Source: Kribbella voronezhensis (lineage in GTDB: Bacteria; Actinomycetota; Actinomycetes; Propionibacteriales; Kribbellaceae). From it: a stretch of DNA of 64,000 nucleotides. The position numbers and the translations under genes are program-made. The stretch covers positions 3,727,403 through 3,791,402 of the forward strand of contig NZ_SOCE01000001.1 in the NCBI RefSeq assembly GCF_004365175.1, written 5' to 3'. Below, piece after piece: positions 16,326 to 24,358 of the stretch (position 1 is its first letter; each line of letters starts with the position of its first letter). The notes beneath the pieces are model-generated. The model saw only the letters and a list, made by a program, of their open reading frames with translations. It did no database searches and was not told where the DNA came from.

Positions 16326-17393
16326 TCATCGTCGGAGATGTTCTGCGTTGGCCGAGTGGGGGTGGCGGGCTGGGCGGCCGACGGCTGCTCTGGTGAGTGA
16401 GTGTGATGGGGACGGGGGCGGTGAGGTGGTCGGTGCGGGCAGGCCGGAGAAGGCCTTCCGGAGCGGAAAGGATTCCGACATCGGGCCAGGGATGGACGGC
16501 GGGTGTGGTCGGTCGAAGATGGCTTCGGCGGTCGCGATTTCTTCGGTGAGGCGTTGGATGGCGTGGTGGCCCGTGGCGAGGGACTTGGTGGCAGCAAGGT
16601 CTCGGGGGTCGGCTTCGTAGCGAGCGAGCGAGTTGAAGGAATCCCGCAGAGTGGTCTCGAGGCGGAGGCGGACGGCTGGTTCGCGGTCGGGTGGGACGAG
16701 GTCGGGGAGACGACTCGAGCGGTAGGCGGAGTCGACGATCAAGGGCCATTGGCCCTCGGCCGTCTGGCGGTTGAGCGCCGAGAGGGTCGTGCCTCGGGGG
16801 AGACCCGCCCGCCTGTCCAGGTCGGTGGCGAGCAGCCGGACGGCCGGGACGAACGCCTGGTACGACGGGGTGCTGCGGACCTCGGCAATCCCCGGCGCCA
16901 CCTTGTCGATGCCGAGGCGCTGCAGGTAGTCGTCCAGTTGATCGTGTGCCCACGCCTCGGCGACTCCTTCCTCCAGAGCGCGAGCGCCCGGCAAGCGGAA
17001 CGCGACCCTCGCCGCCTCCTGGGTAGCGCCGGCCGGACCGAGGAAGTGGGATTGCTCGTGCAGCACTGTCACCAGGGCCTCGCGGCAGCGGACCAGGTCC
17101 TCCTCCGACCGGCTGAGAGCTGGCTCCGCATACAGCGAGCGCAATGGATCGAGGATGCACTCACGATCCAGATGAAGCGTCCCGTCCCAATGAGCGAGGC
17201 CGAGGATCCCTTCGCCCGCCTCGACGACATGACCGTTCCACGCGGTCTGGTCCGCACCGCTGAGGTCGACGGCCGCCTGGGCATGGACGGCGAGCAACGA
17301 AGGGAGCGAGTCGGGCGGCCCGGCCGATCGACCGACGTACCGCGGTGAGTTGAGGAGATGTAGTGCGGCGGTGACTTCGTCGGTGGCGGTCAT
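16326..17393 (-). CDS. putative zincin-type protein with HEXXH motif
   Basis: A 355-residue protein I do not recognise by family. It carries HEQSH (112-116) followed 25 residues later by LEEGVAEAWAHD (140-151), the HEXXH...E layout of gluzincin-like metallopeptidases. There is no signal peptide, so it is probably cytoplasmic. The first 80 residues are variable, and the C-terminal ~60 residues are Pro/Ser/His-rich and look disordered. Its ATG overlaps the stop of a 63-residue small protein (ATGA), so the two are co-translated. It could be a peptidase acting on its partner or a toxin-like protein, but nothing here shows which. Confidence 0.65.
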   Translation of the reverse strand: MTATDEVTAALHLLNSPRYVGRSAGPPDSLPSLLAVHAQAAVDLSGADQTAWNGHVVEAGEGILGLAHWDGTLHLDRECILDPLRSLYAEPALSRSEEDLVRCREALVTVLHEQSHFLGPAGATQEAARVAFRLPGARALEEGVAEAWAHDQLDDYLQRLGIDKVAPGIAEVRSTPSYQAFVPAVRLLATDLDRRAGLPRGTTLSALNRQTAEGQWPLIVDSAYRSSRLPDLVPPDREPAVRLRLETTLRDSFNSLARYEADPRDLAATKSLATGHHAIQRLTEEIATAEAIFDRPHPPSIPGPMSESFPLRKAFSGLPAPTTSPPPSPSHSLTRAAVGRPARHPHSANAEHLRR

Positions 17394-17581
17394 CCGCGCA
17401 GCGCCGTGGCGAGGCGGACCAGCGAGTCGGCGGAGCGACGCAGGTCATGTCGCTCCGCGGGCTCGTCGGTGCCGGCGGCACGGCGGCGCAACTCGGCGAT
17501 CAGCCAGTCTGCCCGCGCTCGCCGCTCAGCAGTCCTCGAAGTCTCAGCGGCCTGAGCGGTTTCAAAGCTCTCGTGCTCCAT
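17390..17581 (-). CDS. 63-residue helical small protein coupled to the zincin
   Basis: A short, charged, Ala/Arg/Glu-rich helical protein beginning MEHESFETAQAAETSRTAERR. A strong ribosome-binding site (GGGAGGA) lies seven bases before the ATG at 17581 and the stop overlaps the start of the HEXXH gene, which together make it very likely real despite its size. There are no membrane segment and no known domain. A partner, inhibitor or substrate of the zincin is the natural guess. Confidence 0.6.
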   Translation of the reverse strand: MEHESFETAQAAETSRTAERRARADWLIAELRRRAAGTDEPAERHDLRRSADSLVRLATALRG

Positions 17582-17670
17582 CGTTGTCCTCCCGGGATTG
17601 GCTACTCGCCGGAGAACATATGGAGACCGACCACCGATTCAGCTGCGGATTTCGCGGCTGTGGACAACGT

Positions 17671-18516
17671 TCAGAAGAGCGTCGGCGGCGCAACCGGCAA
17701 CGGCTCCGGCAGCGGCGAGAGCTCAGGCACGACAGCAGCGACGTCGGAGTAGAAGCGACGAGCCAGCGTCAGCGCGTCGACATTGTCCGGCGTGTGCAGA
17801 AAGACGGTGGGCGACCGGCCTTCGGCCAGCCAGTCCACGACCGCCTTCACGAGATAGTCCCAACCGGCCACAGTCAGCTGAGGATCGTCCCGCCCGATGT
17901 AGCGCACGATGGGCGTCGCGGTGAGCGCCCGCGTGCGACGCAGTACGCGAGGCTTCTTCATCCAGGCGTCGCGTTCCGCATAGCTGCTCGCCGGCGTGCG
18001 GAACAGGGTGACCGTGTCGAAGGGGATCCACTCGGCGCCGACCCGGCCCAGAACATGTTCGAGTTGCCGAGCAGAGCGCTCGTCGTCGAAGAACGAAGGA
18101 TGGCGGACTTCGACCGCGTAGCGATACCCACGAGGCAACCGGTAGAGGAAGGTCGCGATAACGCCGAGGTCGGCCGGCGCGAAGGAGGCCGGCAGCTGGA
18201 TCCAGAAAGCGTGGTTGCGCGGCCCGAGCGGTTCCATCGCGGTGAAGAACGGCCGCAGGTCCACCCCACGCAGCCGCTGCTCGTGCGTGGCGGTCTTCGG
18301 CAGCTTCACCACGAAGCGGAAGTCCTCGGCGGTCTGCGCTGCCCAGCTCTCGACTGTGGCGACGGCCGGTGTCGCATAGAAGGTCGTGTTGCCCTCCACC
18401 GCGTTACACCAACTGGCATAGGCGCGGAGGCGCTCGGAAGGCGGCAGCGGATGCGGAATCAGCCGGCCCTGCCAGGGCGCGTACGTCCACATCGCGCACC
18501 CCACATGCAACCGCAT
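17671..18516 (-). CDS. DUF72 family protein (YecE-like TIM barrel)
   Basis: A 281-residue DUF72 protein. The start RLHVGCAMWTYAPWQGRLIP, the NTTFYATP segment, the VKLPKTATHEQRL strand and VEVRHPSFF are family hallmarks; the fold is a TIM barrel and its biochemical activity is not established. The ATG at 18516 is preferred because TAGCGT lies seven bases upstream, a leaderless arrangement. A longer reading from a TTG at 18546 adds ten residues without family support. The C-terminus is Pro-rich. Confidence 0.85.
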   Translation of the reverse strand: MRLHVGCAMWTYAPWQGRLIPHPLPPSERLRAYASWCNAVEGNTTFYATPAVATVESWAAQTAEDFRFVVKLPKTATHEQRLRGVDLRPFFTAMEPLGPRNHAFWIQLPASFAPADLGVIATFLYRLPRGYRYAVEVRHPSFFDDERSARQLEHVLGRVGAEWIPFDTVTLFRTPASSYAERDAWMKKPRVLRRTRALTATPIVRYIGRDDPQLTVAGWDYLVKAVVDWLAEGRSPTVFLHTPDNVDALTLARRFYSDVAAVVPELSPLPEPLPVAPPTLF

Positions 18517-18523
18517 GAGGACG

Positions 18524-18529
18524 ACGCTA
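18524..18529 (-). promoter_or_regulatory. -10 box of a leaderless promoter for the DUF72 gene
   Basis: TAGCGT on the minus strand, seven bases before the ATG at 18516. Confidence 0.45.
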
Positions 18530-18550
18530 CCGAAAAGCCCCGACAAGTCA

Positions 18551-18612
18551 GGGCCCCGCGACAGTCGATGCCGCGGGGCCCCGGAGCTACTCCGCGCTCG
18601 AAGAACGGAGTA
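18551..18612 (-). terminator. double hairpin terminator after ino1
   Basis: A perfect ten-base stem at 18551-18581 (GGGCCCCGCG with its complement) and a second seven-base stem TACTCCG/CGGAGTA at 18588-18612, just past the ino1 stop codon. Confidence 0.65.
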
Positions 18613-18621
18613 ACCGGCGTA

Positions 18622-19701
18622 CTAGCGCTCGACCTCGCCCTTGATGAACTTCTCGACCAGGTCGCGGCAGACGTCGTCGGCGTACTGCTCCGGCGGCGAC
18701 TTCATGAAGTACGAGGAGGCGGACAGGATCGGGCCACCGATGCCGCGGTCCTTGGCGATCTTCACCGCGCGGATGGCGTCGATGATGATGCCGGCCGAGT
18801 TCGGCGAGTCCCAGACCTCGAGCTTGTACTCCAGCGACAGCGGGACGTCACCGAAGTTGCGGCCCTCGAGCCGGATGAAGGCCCACTTGCGGTCGTCCAG
18901 CCAGGCCACGTAGTCCGACGGGCCGATGTGCACGTTGCGCGGGTCGATCTTGTCGACCAGTTGCGAGGTGACGGACTGGGTCTTGCTGATCTTCTTGGAC
19001 TCCAGCCGGTCGCGCTCCAGCATGTTCTTGAAGTCCATGTTGCCGCCGACGTTCAGCTGGTAGGTCCGGTCGACGGTGACGCCGCGGTCCTCGAACAGCT
19101 TGGCCAGCACCCGGTGGGTGATGGTGGCGCCGATCTGCGACTTGATGTCGTCGCCGACGATCGGCACGCCCGCCTCGGTGAACTTGTCGGCCCACTCCTT
19201 GGTGCCGGCGATGAACACCGGCAGCGCGTTGACGAAGGCAACCTTCGCGTCGATCGCGCACTGGGCGTAGAACTTGGCAGCCTGCTCCGACCCGACCGGC
19301 AGGTAGCAGACCAGCACGTCGACCTTGGCGTCGCGAAGAGCCTGGACGACATCGACCGGCGCCGCGTCGGACTCGGTGATCGTCTCGCGGTAGTACTTGC
19401 CGAGGCCGTCCAGCGTGTGGCCGCGCTGCACGGTGACACCGCTCGGCGGCACGTCGCAGATCTTGATCGTGTTGTTCTCGCTGGCGCCGATCGCGTCGGC
19501 GAGGTCGAGGCCGACCTTCTTGCCGTCCACGTCGAACGCGGCGACGAACTCGACGTCGCGGACGTGGTAGTCGCCGAACTGGACGTGCATCAGACCGGGA
19601 ACACGCTCTTCGGGCTTCGCGTCACGGTAGTAGTGCACGCCCTGGACGAGCGAGCTGGCGCAGTTGCCGACACCGACGATCGCTACGCGGATCGAAGTCA
19701 T
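18622..19701 (-). CDS. ino1: inositol-3-phosphate synthase
   Basis: A 359-residue myo-inositol-1-phosphate synthase, converting glucose 6-phosphate to inositol 3-phosphate with NAD, the first step towards phosphatidylinositol and mycothiol in actinomycetes. The Rossmann motif is [33 protein letters not shown] and [13 protein letters not shown] carry the catalytic-region signatures. Length is right for the actinobacterial form. The padR gene lies 10 bases upstream, so both are in one transcript; the ino1/padR pairing is conserved (M. tuberculosis Rv0046c/Rv0047c, from memory). Confidence 0.96.
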   Translation of the reverse strand: MTSIRVAIVGVGNCASSLVQGVHYYRDAKPEERVPGLMHVQFGDYHVRDVEFVAAFDVDGKKVGLDLADAIGASENNTIKICDVPPSGVTVQRGHTLDGLGKYYRETITESDAAPVDVVQALRDAKVDVLVCYLPVGSEQAAKFYAQCAIDAKVAFVNALPVFIAGTKEWADKFTEAGVPIVGDDIKSQIGATITHRVLAKLFEDRGVTVDRTYQLNVGGNMDFKNMLERDRLESKKISKTQSVTSQLVDKIDPRNVHIGPSDYVAWLDDRKWAFIRLEGRNFGDVPLSLEYKLEVWDSPNSAGIIIDAIRAVKIAKDRGIGGPILSASSYFMKSPPEQYADDVCRDLVEKFIKGEVER

Positions 19702-19711
19702 CTGGAACTCC

Positions 19712-20290
19712 TTAATTGGGGGGTGAAACAGGCGGGGAATGCTCTTCGGGGGGCCGCTGCTGGCGCCGCTCGCCGTCGATCAGCTCGTTCAGCCAGCGGA
19801 CCTCGCGCTCGGCGGACTCCAGGCCGTGCCGTTGCAGCTCGAGGGTGTAGGCGTCGACCCGCTCCGCGGTCCGGCTCATCGCGGCCCGGAAATTGGCCAG
19901 CCGTTCCTCCATCCGGGTCCGGCGGCCCTCCAGGATGCGCAACCTGGTGGCCGGATCGGTCCGGCCGAAGAACGAGAACCGGACGCCGAACGTGTCGTCC
20001 TCCCACGCCGACGGACCGGCATCGTGCATCGCGTGCGCGAAGTGGTCCTTGCCGTCGGCCGTGATCGTGTAGACGATCTTCTGCCTCCGCCCGTCCGGCG
20101 TCCCGGCGTCGGCGGAGATCAGTCCGTTGCGGAGCATCGCCTTCAGACACGGGTAGAGCGATCCGAAAGACAGCACGCGTCCCCAGCCGAACTGGGCGTT
20201 GACGCGCTTGCGGAGCTCGTAGCCGTGCATCGGCGCTTCGTGCAGCAGACCGAGTACGGCGAGCTCCAGGACACCACTGCGGTTTCCCAT
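19712..20290 (-). CDS. PadR family transcriptional regulator
   Basis: A 192-residue PadR protein. The winged helix spans residues 1-85: [40 protein letters not shown] and the wing [18 protein letters not shown]; a helical dimerisation arm follows. It is placed directly upstream of ino1 with a 10-base gap, so it probably regulates inositol synthesis and itself. The ATG at 20290 follows GAGGTGGG; the frame upstream of it runs through the operator palindrome and was discarded. A perfect palindrome at 20325-20345 is the probable binding site. Confidence 0.92.
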   Translation of the reverse strand: MGNRSGVLELAVLGLLHEAPMHGYELRKRVNAQFGWGRVLSFGSLYPCLKAMLRNGLISADAGTPDGRRQKIVYTITADGKDHFAHAMHDAGPSAWEDDTFGVRFSFFGRTDPATRLRILEGRRTRMEERLANFRAAMSRTAERVDAYTLELQRHGLESAEREVRWLNELIDGERRQQRPPEEHSPPVSPPN

Positions 20291-20324
20291 GACCCACCTC
20301 CCTCGATCCAGTTTGTCATGACCT

Positions 20325-20345
20325 GATGTATCGACTCGATACATC
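20325..20345. promoter_or_regulatory. perfect 21-base palindrome, probable PadR operator
   Basis: Arms GATGTATCGA and TCGATACATC around a central C, 35 bases upstream of padR. It also lies upstream of the divergent AtoE gene. The ATGTAT...ATACAT form is typical of PadR-family sites. Confidence 0.65.
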
Positions 20346-20505
20346 GTGGCGCCACTGTAAGCAGGGATCGCTCGCCCATCAACTCCTGACAAAGTCGGCC
20401 TTTGTCACCCGGGCCGCGCCGTCGAGGCAGAAAACCTGTTACGTCAGGCTCCGATCTGCGTTAATTCGACTGACACACAGAGTCGTGGTCCAGGAGCGGA
20501 GGGTC

Positions 20506-21996
20506 ATGGCCGACAGCCATGGGAAGCACGCGAAGCACGGCGTGGCCGACGAGGGCCCGCTGGCCCGTACGGCGTTGCGCTTCACCTCGTTCACCGAGAA
20601 GTGGCTGCCGGACGCCTTCGGGTTCGTCCTGGTCGGCACGTTCGTCGTCCTGCTGTTCGGCCTCGTCACCGGCGAACCGCTGCTGAAACGCCCCGACGAC
20701 CCGGCCGCGACCAAGGGCTACGGCCTGATCGACGGGTGGGGCCTGGGGTTCTGGAGCCTGATCACCTTCACCCTCCAGATGGCGATGATCATCATCGGCG
20801 GGTACGCCGTGGCGACCAGCGGTCCGGTCGCCCGGCTGATCACCCGCCTCGCGCGCATCCCCCAGTCGCCCCGGACGGCCGTGGCGTTCGTGGCCGGCGT
20901 CGCGATGCTGGCGTCGTACCTGAACTGGGCCTTCAGTCTGATCTTCGCGGCGATCCTGGCGCGAGAGGTCGCCCGGAACGTGCCGAAGGCGGACTACCGC
21001 GCTCTCGGCGCGATGGCGTTTCTCGGCCTGGGCACCGTCTGGGCGCAGGGACTGTCGGGGTCGGCCGCGCTCCAGGTCGCCAGTGCGAGCAGCAGCCCGG
21101 CCCCGGTCCAGGAAGTCATCAAGGCGAGTGGACACGCCAGCGGCCTGATCCCGCTCAGCGACACGATCTTCACCTGGCAGGCGATCGTCGCGACGCTGAT
21201 CGTGTACGCCGTCGGGGTGGCGATGGCGTGGTTCATCGCACCCGGCGAGGGCAACGCCAGGACGGCCCAGGAGATCGGCATCGAACTCAAGCCGCTGATC
21301 GGGCGAGGTTCGCAGTACAACGGGAAGCAGGGGGTCGACGGCGAGGCCAGGAGGCCGGGCGACTGGCTGGAGCACTCGCCGCTGTTCAGCCTGCTGGTGG
21401 TCGCACTCGGCGCGGTCTATCTGGTCCGGTACTTCGACGGCAAGAGCTTCTTCAACGCACTCGACCTGAACACGGTGAACCTGATCCTGTTCCTGCTCGC
21501 GATGCTGTTGCACTGGCGCCCGTGGCGGATGGCCCGGGCAGTTCGCGACGGCGCTCCCGCGGCGGCCGGCGTACTGCTGCAGTTCCCCTTGTACGGCGGG
21601 ATCTTCGGCATGATCGCCTATACGGGAGTGTCCGCGCGGCTGGCCGGATGGTTGGTGCAGGCAAGCAACCAGTTCCTCTTCCCGCCGCTGGTCGCGATCT
21701 ACTCGTGCATCCTCGGCGTGTTCGTGCCCAGTGGCGGCAGCAAGTGGGTGATCGAGGCGCCGTACGTGCTGCAGGCGGCCAACGAGCTCAACGTGGACGC
21801 GGGCTGGATGGTGGTGGTGTACGACCTCGGTGAGGCCAGCGCCAACCTGCTGCAACCGTTCTGGATGCTGCCGACGCTGGCCATCCTCGGGCTCAAGGCC
21901 CGCGACATCATGGGCTACACCTTCACCATGTTCCTGGCCTGCTTCCCCGCTGCCTTGATCGCCGTGACCCTACTGGCGCCACACGTCACCGGGTGA
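20506..21996 (+). CDS. short-chain fatty acid transporter, AtoE family
   Basis: A 496-residue integral membrane protein of the AtoE/COG2031 family, which imports short-chain fatty acids such as butyrate. The family opening is seen at residues 28-52 (FTEKWLPDAFGFVLVG), then GFWSLITFTLQMAMIIIGGYAVATS, a SYLNWAFSLIFAAILAREVAR segment, and the conserved VPSGGSKWVIEAPYV. A cytoplasmic His-rich lead (HGKHAKHG) precedes the first helix. The ATG at 20506 follows GGAGCGGAGGG. It is divergent from padR, so the PadR palindrome may also influence it. The 3' end overlaps the GH43 gene by 11 bases. Confidence 0.92.
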   Translation: MADSHGKHAKHGVADEGPLARTALRFTSFTEKWLPDAFGFVLVGTFVVLLFGLVTGEPLLKRPDDPAATKGYGLIDGWGLGFWSLITFTLQMAMIIIGGYAVATSGPVARLITRLARIPQSPRTAVAFVAGVAMLASYLNWAFSLIFAAILAREVARNVPKADYRALGAMAFLGLGTVWAQGLSGSAALQVASASSSPAPVQEVIKASGHASGLIPLSDTIFTWQAIVATLIVYAVGVAMAWFIAPGEGNARTAQEIGIELKPLIGRGSQYNGKQGVDGEARRPGDWLEHSPLFSLLVVALGAVYLVRYFDGKSFFNALDLNTVNLILFLLAMLLHWRPWRMARAVRDGAPAAAGVLLQFPLYGGIFGMIAYTGVSARLAGWLVQASNQFLFPPLVAIYSCILGVFVPSGGSKWVIEAPYVLQAANELNVDAGWMVVVYDLGEASANLLQPFWMLPTLAILGLKARDIMGYTFTMFLACFPAALIAVTLLAPHVTG

Positions 21997-24130
21997 CGCG
22001 GAAGTAGTCGAAGGTCGCGGTGGCCTTGCCGTACGCCGCTTCCGCCTCCGGTGTCGAGCCCTGGGAGACCAGGCCGATCCGTGGCGTCGTACCGGCCGGC
22101 AGGGTCCACGCTGCACCCCAGACCCAGTGCTTGCCGTCAGTGCTCGATGCTGCGCGGTATCGGTGTTCCCCGGTGCCAGGGACCAGGTCGTGAGCCAGCC
22201 GGAGCCAGGTGGTCGCGGCAGGCGGCCCGATCATCGCGCCGCCGAAGCTGACGATCGGTGGCGCCGCCGGAGGGGTGAACCGCATCCGCTTGGCGAACTC
22301 CACGAACCGTCCGGTGCCACCGGCAACATGATCGAGCCGCATCCAGTCCTGGTCGTCAACGTAGACGAGCAGCCCGGCCTGCTGGTAGTTGCGGACCGTG
22401 TCGCTGCCGACGTCCAGGCTCAGCTTCGTCTCCACCACGAACTCGCCCTGAGGCTGGTCGCGCAGCAGCAGGGAAGCCTTGGCCGCAGTGGCGTCGCTGG
22501 ACAGGTCAGCGGTCTCTGTAGGCCAGGTCAGAGCACCACGGGCGACGCGAGCGTCCGGACTCACGTTCCGCCAGGTCCACCCGCTGCCCAGCCCATGACT
22601 GAAGTCGTCGCTGTAGCGAAGGTCGACCTTCCCCACGTACGGCGTGGGCGTCGCGTGGCGCACGGGCTGGTAGAGCGCCGCGGCGGAGAAGTTGTCCACG
22701 GCCCCGATAGGACCAGCCGAGCCTCGGCTCATCCCAGCGGGCAGCTCGAGACTCACCACAGCCAGCGGATCACCGAGCCGGTCCTCGCTCGCCTCGGCGA
22801 TCACGTGGTTGCCCCGTGCCTCCACAGCCACATTGCCCGGCTCGTACGCCAGTGCAGCCTCCCGACGGCTGATCACTCGCCCGTGACGAACCGTCTCCAC
22901 CACGAGCCGCCGCGCACTGACCGTTGCCCTCACCAACGAGCCGTCGGCACTGCGTCGGGCATAGACGCCACCACCGCCACGGAGGTCAGCCTCAACCCGT
23001 ACGTCGGCCGGCAGCGGCCCGGCGAGCACAGTGGTGACCGGTGCTGAGCTACTGGTCTCGCTAGGCCCGGTACCGGCGTTGACGGTCGGCCAGCCGTCGA
23101 TCCAGTCGAGTCGGTCGAGCAGCATCGGGCGCAGCAGCCAGCCGTTGGAGCCGGTGACGAACGGATCGGTCCGGTCGACCGCGTGGTACGCGAACCACTG
23201 CTGCCCGGCGAGGTCGGTGACGATCGACGAGTGGCCGGTGCCGACCCACTTGTTGCCGTTCGACGCGACCACCGGCGTACCGCCTGTCCGGGACGCCAGC
23301 AGGCTCGCGCCCTCGCGGTCGACGAACGGGCCGAGGGGACTCTTGGAGCGCCCGGCGAACACCGCGTAGCCAGTAGCGGGACCTGCGCAGCAGTTCGAGG
23401 AGGAGCCGAACAAGTAGTAGTAGCCGCCGTGCTTCACGACGTACGGGCCCTCGAAGCGGTCTCTCGCGACGTCAGTCACCGGACCAACCGTCTTGAGCCC
23501 ATCGGGAGTGAGCCGGACGGCGTGAATGCCGCCGTTGTAGCTACCCCAGTACAAGTAGCGCGTGCCGTCGGTGTCGGTGAACTCGGCCGGGTCGATCGTC
23601 CATTGGAAGCCGCCGTCGGCAGCGGGGCGTGGCGCGACCACCGGAGCACCCGAGTCCGTCCACGGCCCGGCCGGCGTCGGAGCGGTCGCGGCGCCGATCG
23701 CGTAGTCCCAGTTGTCCGGCGTGGTGGTCGTGTTGTGGACCGTGAAGTACAGCACATACCGGCCGCCGAGGTAACGGATGTCAGGCGCCCAGAAGCCGCT
23801 GGTCGGATCCGCCCAGGTCGGCCGGTTGCCGGCGTCGAAGACTGACCCGACCTTCTCCCAGTGGGTCAGGTCCCGCGAGCGGGCGATCTTGTACGAGTCG
23901 CCGTCGGAACCGTCCTTCGCATACGGGCCGCCGGTCGAGTACGCGTACCACCAGCCGTCCCGGCCCTTGATCATCGAAGGATCGGGGAAGTCCGCCGAAA
24001 ACCCTGCTGTCACCGGGTTCGAGTAGCCCGCGCCCGTACTCCGAGCGCCCGCGGCCGGCGGGCTCAGCAGGGTCAGGGTCGAGACCAGGGCCAACCCGAC
24101 GGCGGGCAACCGGCGTACGAGAGATCGCAT
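21986..24130 (-). CDS. secreted GH43 beta-xylosidase/arabinanase-like enzyme
   Basis: A 714-residue exported enzyme. The signal peptide ends near PAAGA (residue 29). The GH43 five-bladed propeller has catalytic base Asp50 (FPDPSMIK), Asp180 (WTIDPAEF) and acid Glu227 (FEGPYVV). A C-terminal concanavalin-like/DUF1349-type domain (~520-714) contains QQAGLLVYVDDQDWMRLDHV, common in carbohydrate-active enzymes. It would trim arabinose or xylose side chains of plant polysaccharide. GAGGAGG lies before the ATG at 24130; a much longer open frame upstream is shadow of the PBP region. A LacI-like operator lies 43 bases upstream. Confidence 0.92.
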   Translation of the reverse strand: MRSLVRRLPAVGLALVSTLTLLSPPAAGARSTGAGYSNPVTAGFSADFPDPSMIKGRDGWWYAYSTGGPYAKDGSDGDSYKIARSRDLTHWEKVGSVFDAGNRPTWADPTSGFWAPDIRYLGGRYVLYFTVHNTTTTPDNWDYAIGAATAPTPAGPWTDSGAPVVAPRPAADGGFQWTIDPAEFTDTDGTRYLYWGSYNGGIHAVRLTPDGLKTVGPVTDVARDRFEGPYVVKHGGYYYLFGSSSNCCAGPATGYAVFAGRSKSPLGPFVDREGASLLASRTGGTPVVASNGNKWVGTGHSSIVTDLAGQQWFAYHAVDRTDPFVTGSNGWLLRPMLLDRLDWIDGWPTVNAGTGPSETSSSAPVTTVLAGPLPADVRVEADLRGGGGVYARRSADGSLVRATVSARRLVVETVRHGRVISRREAALAYEPGNVAVEARGNHVIAEASEDRLGDPLAVVSLELPAGMSRGSAGPIGAVDNFSAAALYQPVRHATPTPYVGKVDLRYSDDFSHGLGSGWTWRNVSPDARVARGALTWPTETADLSSDATAAKASLLLRDQPQGEFVVETKLSLDVGSDTVRNYQQAGLLVYVDDQDWMRLDHVAGGTGRFVEFAKRMRFTPPAAPPIVSFGGAMIGPPAATTWLRLAHDLVPGTGEHRYRAASSTDGKHWVWGAAWTLPAGTTPRIGLVSQGSTPEAEAAYGKATATFDYFRVTR

Positions 24131-24172
24131 CAGAGGTCCTCCTCGGTGCGGCACGGGCGGAACGGCATCAGG

Positions 24173-24184
24173 GAAACCGATTTC
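24173..24184. promoter_or_regulatory. LacI-family-like operator upstream of GH43
   Basis: GAAACCGATTTC fits the GAAANCGNTTTC form of LacI-family operators of sugar genes. It lies 43 bases before the GH43 start, which suits catabolic repression. No LacI gene is in the window. Confidence 0.4.
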
Positions 24185-24358
24185 TCGCACCGTGGGAAGA
24201 GCTGACCGGAAGAGCTGCAGACCACTTGCCGCTCCTCCGAAGGGATGACGCCGAGTGGTCGCCAGGGACGCTACGATGCCTGGCGGAATAGGGAGCGCTA
24301 CCACATCGCCCGTACTCTGGGTGGCAATGACTTCAGCGAGATCGTCGAGGATTGCACT

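Noticed and set aside
15259..17160. Minus-strand 633-residue frame across the dioxygenase and zincin region
   Set aside because: It is Pro/Arg-rich and antisense to the phytanoyl-CoA dioxygenase gene. The part over the zincin gene is in another frame of the same strand. No start signal was seen.
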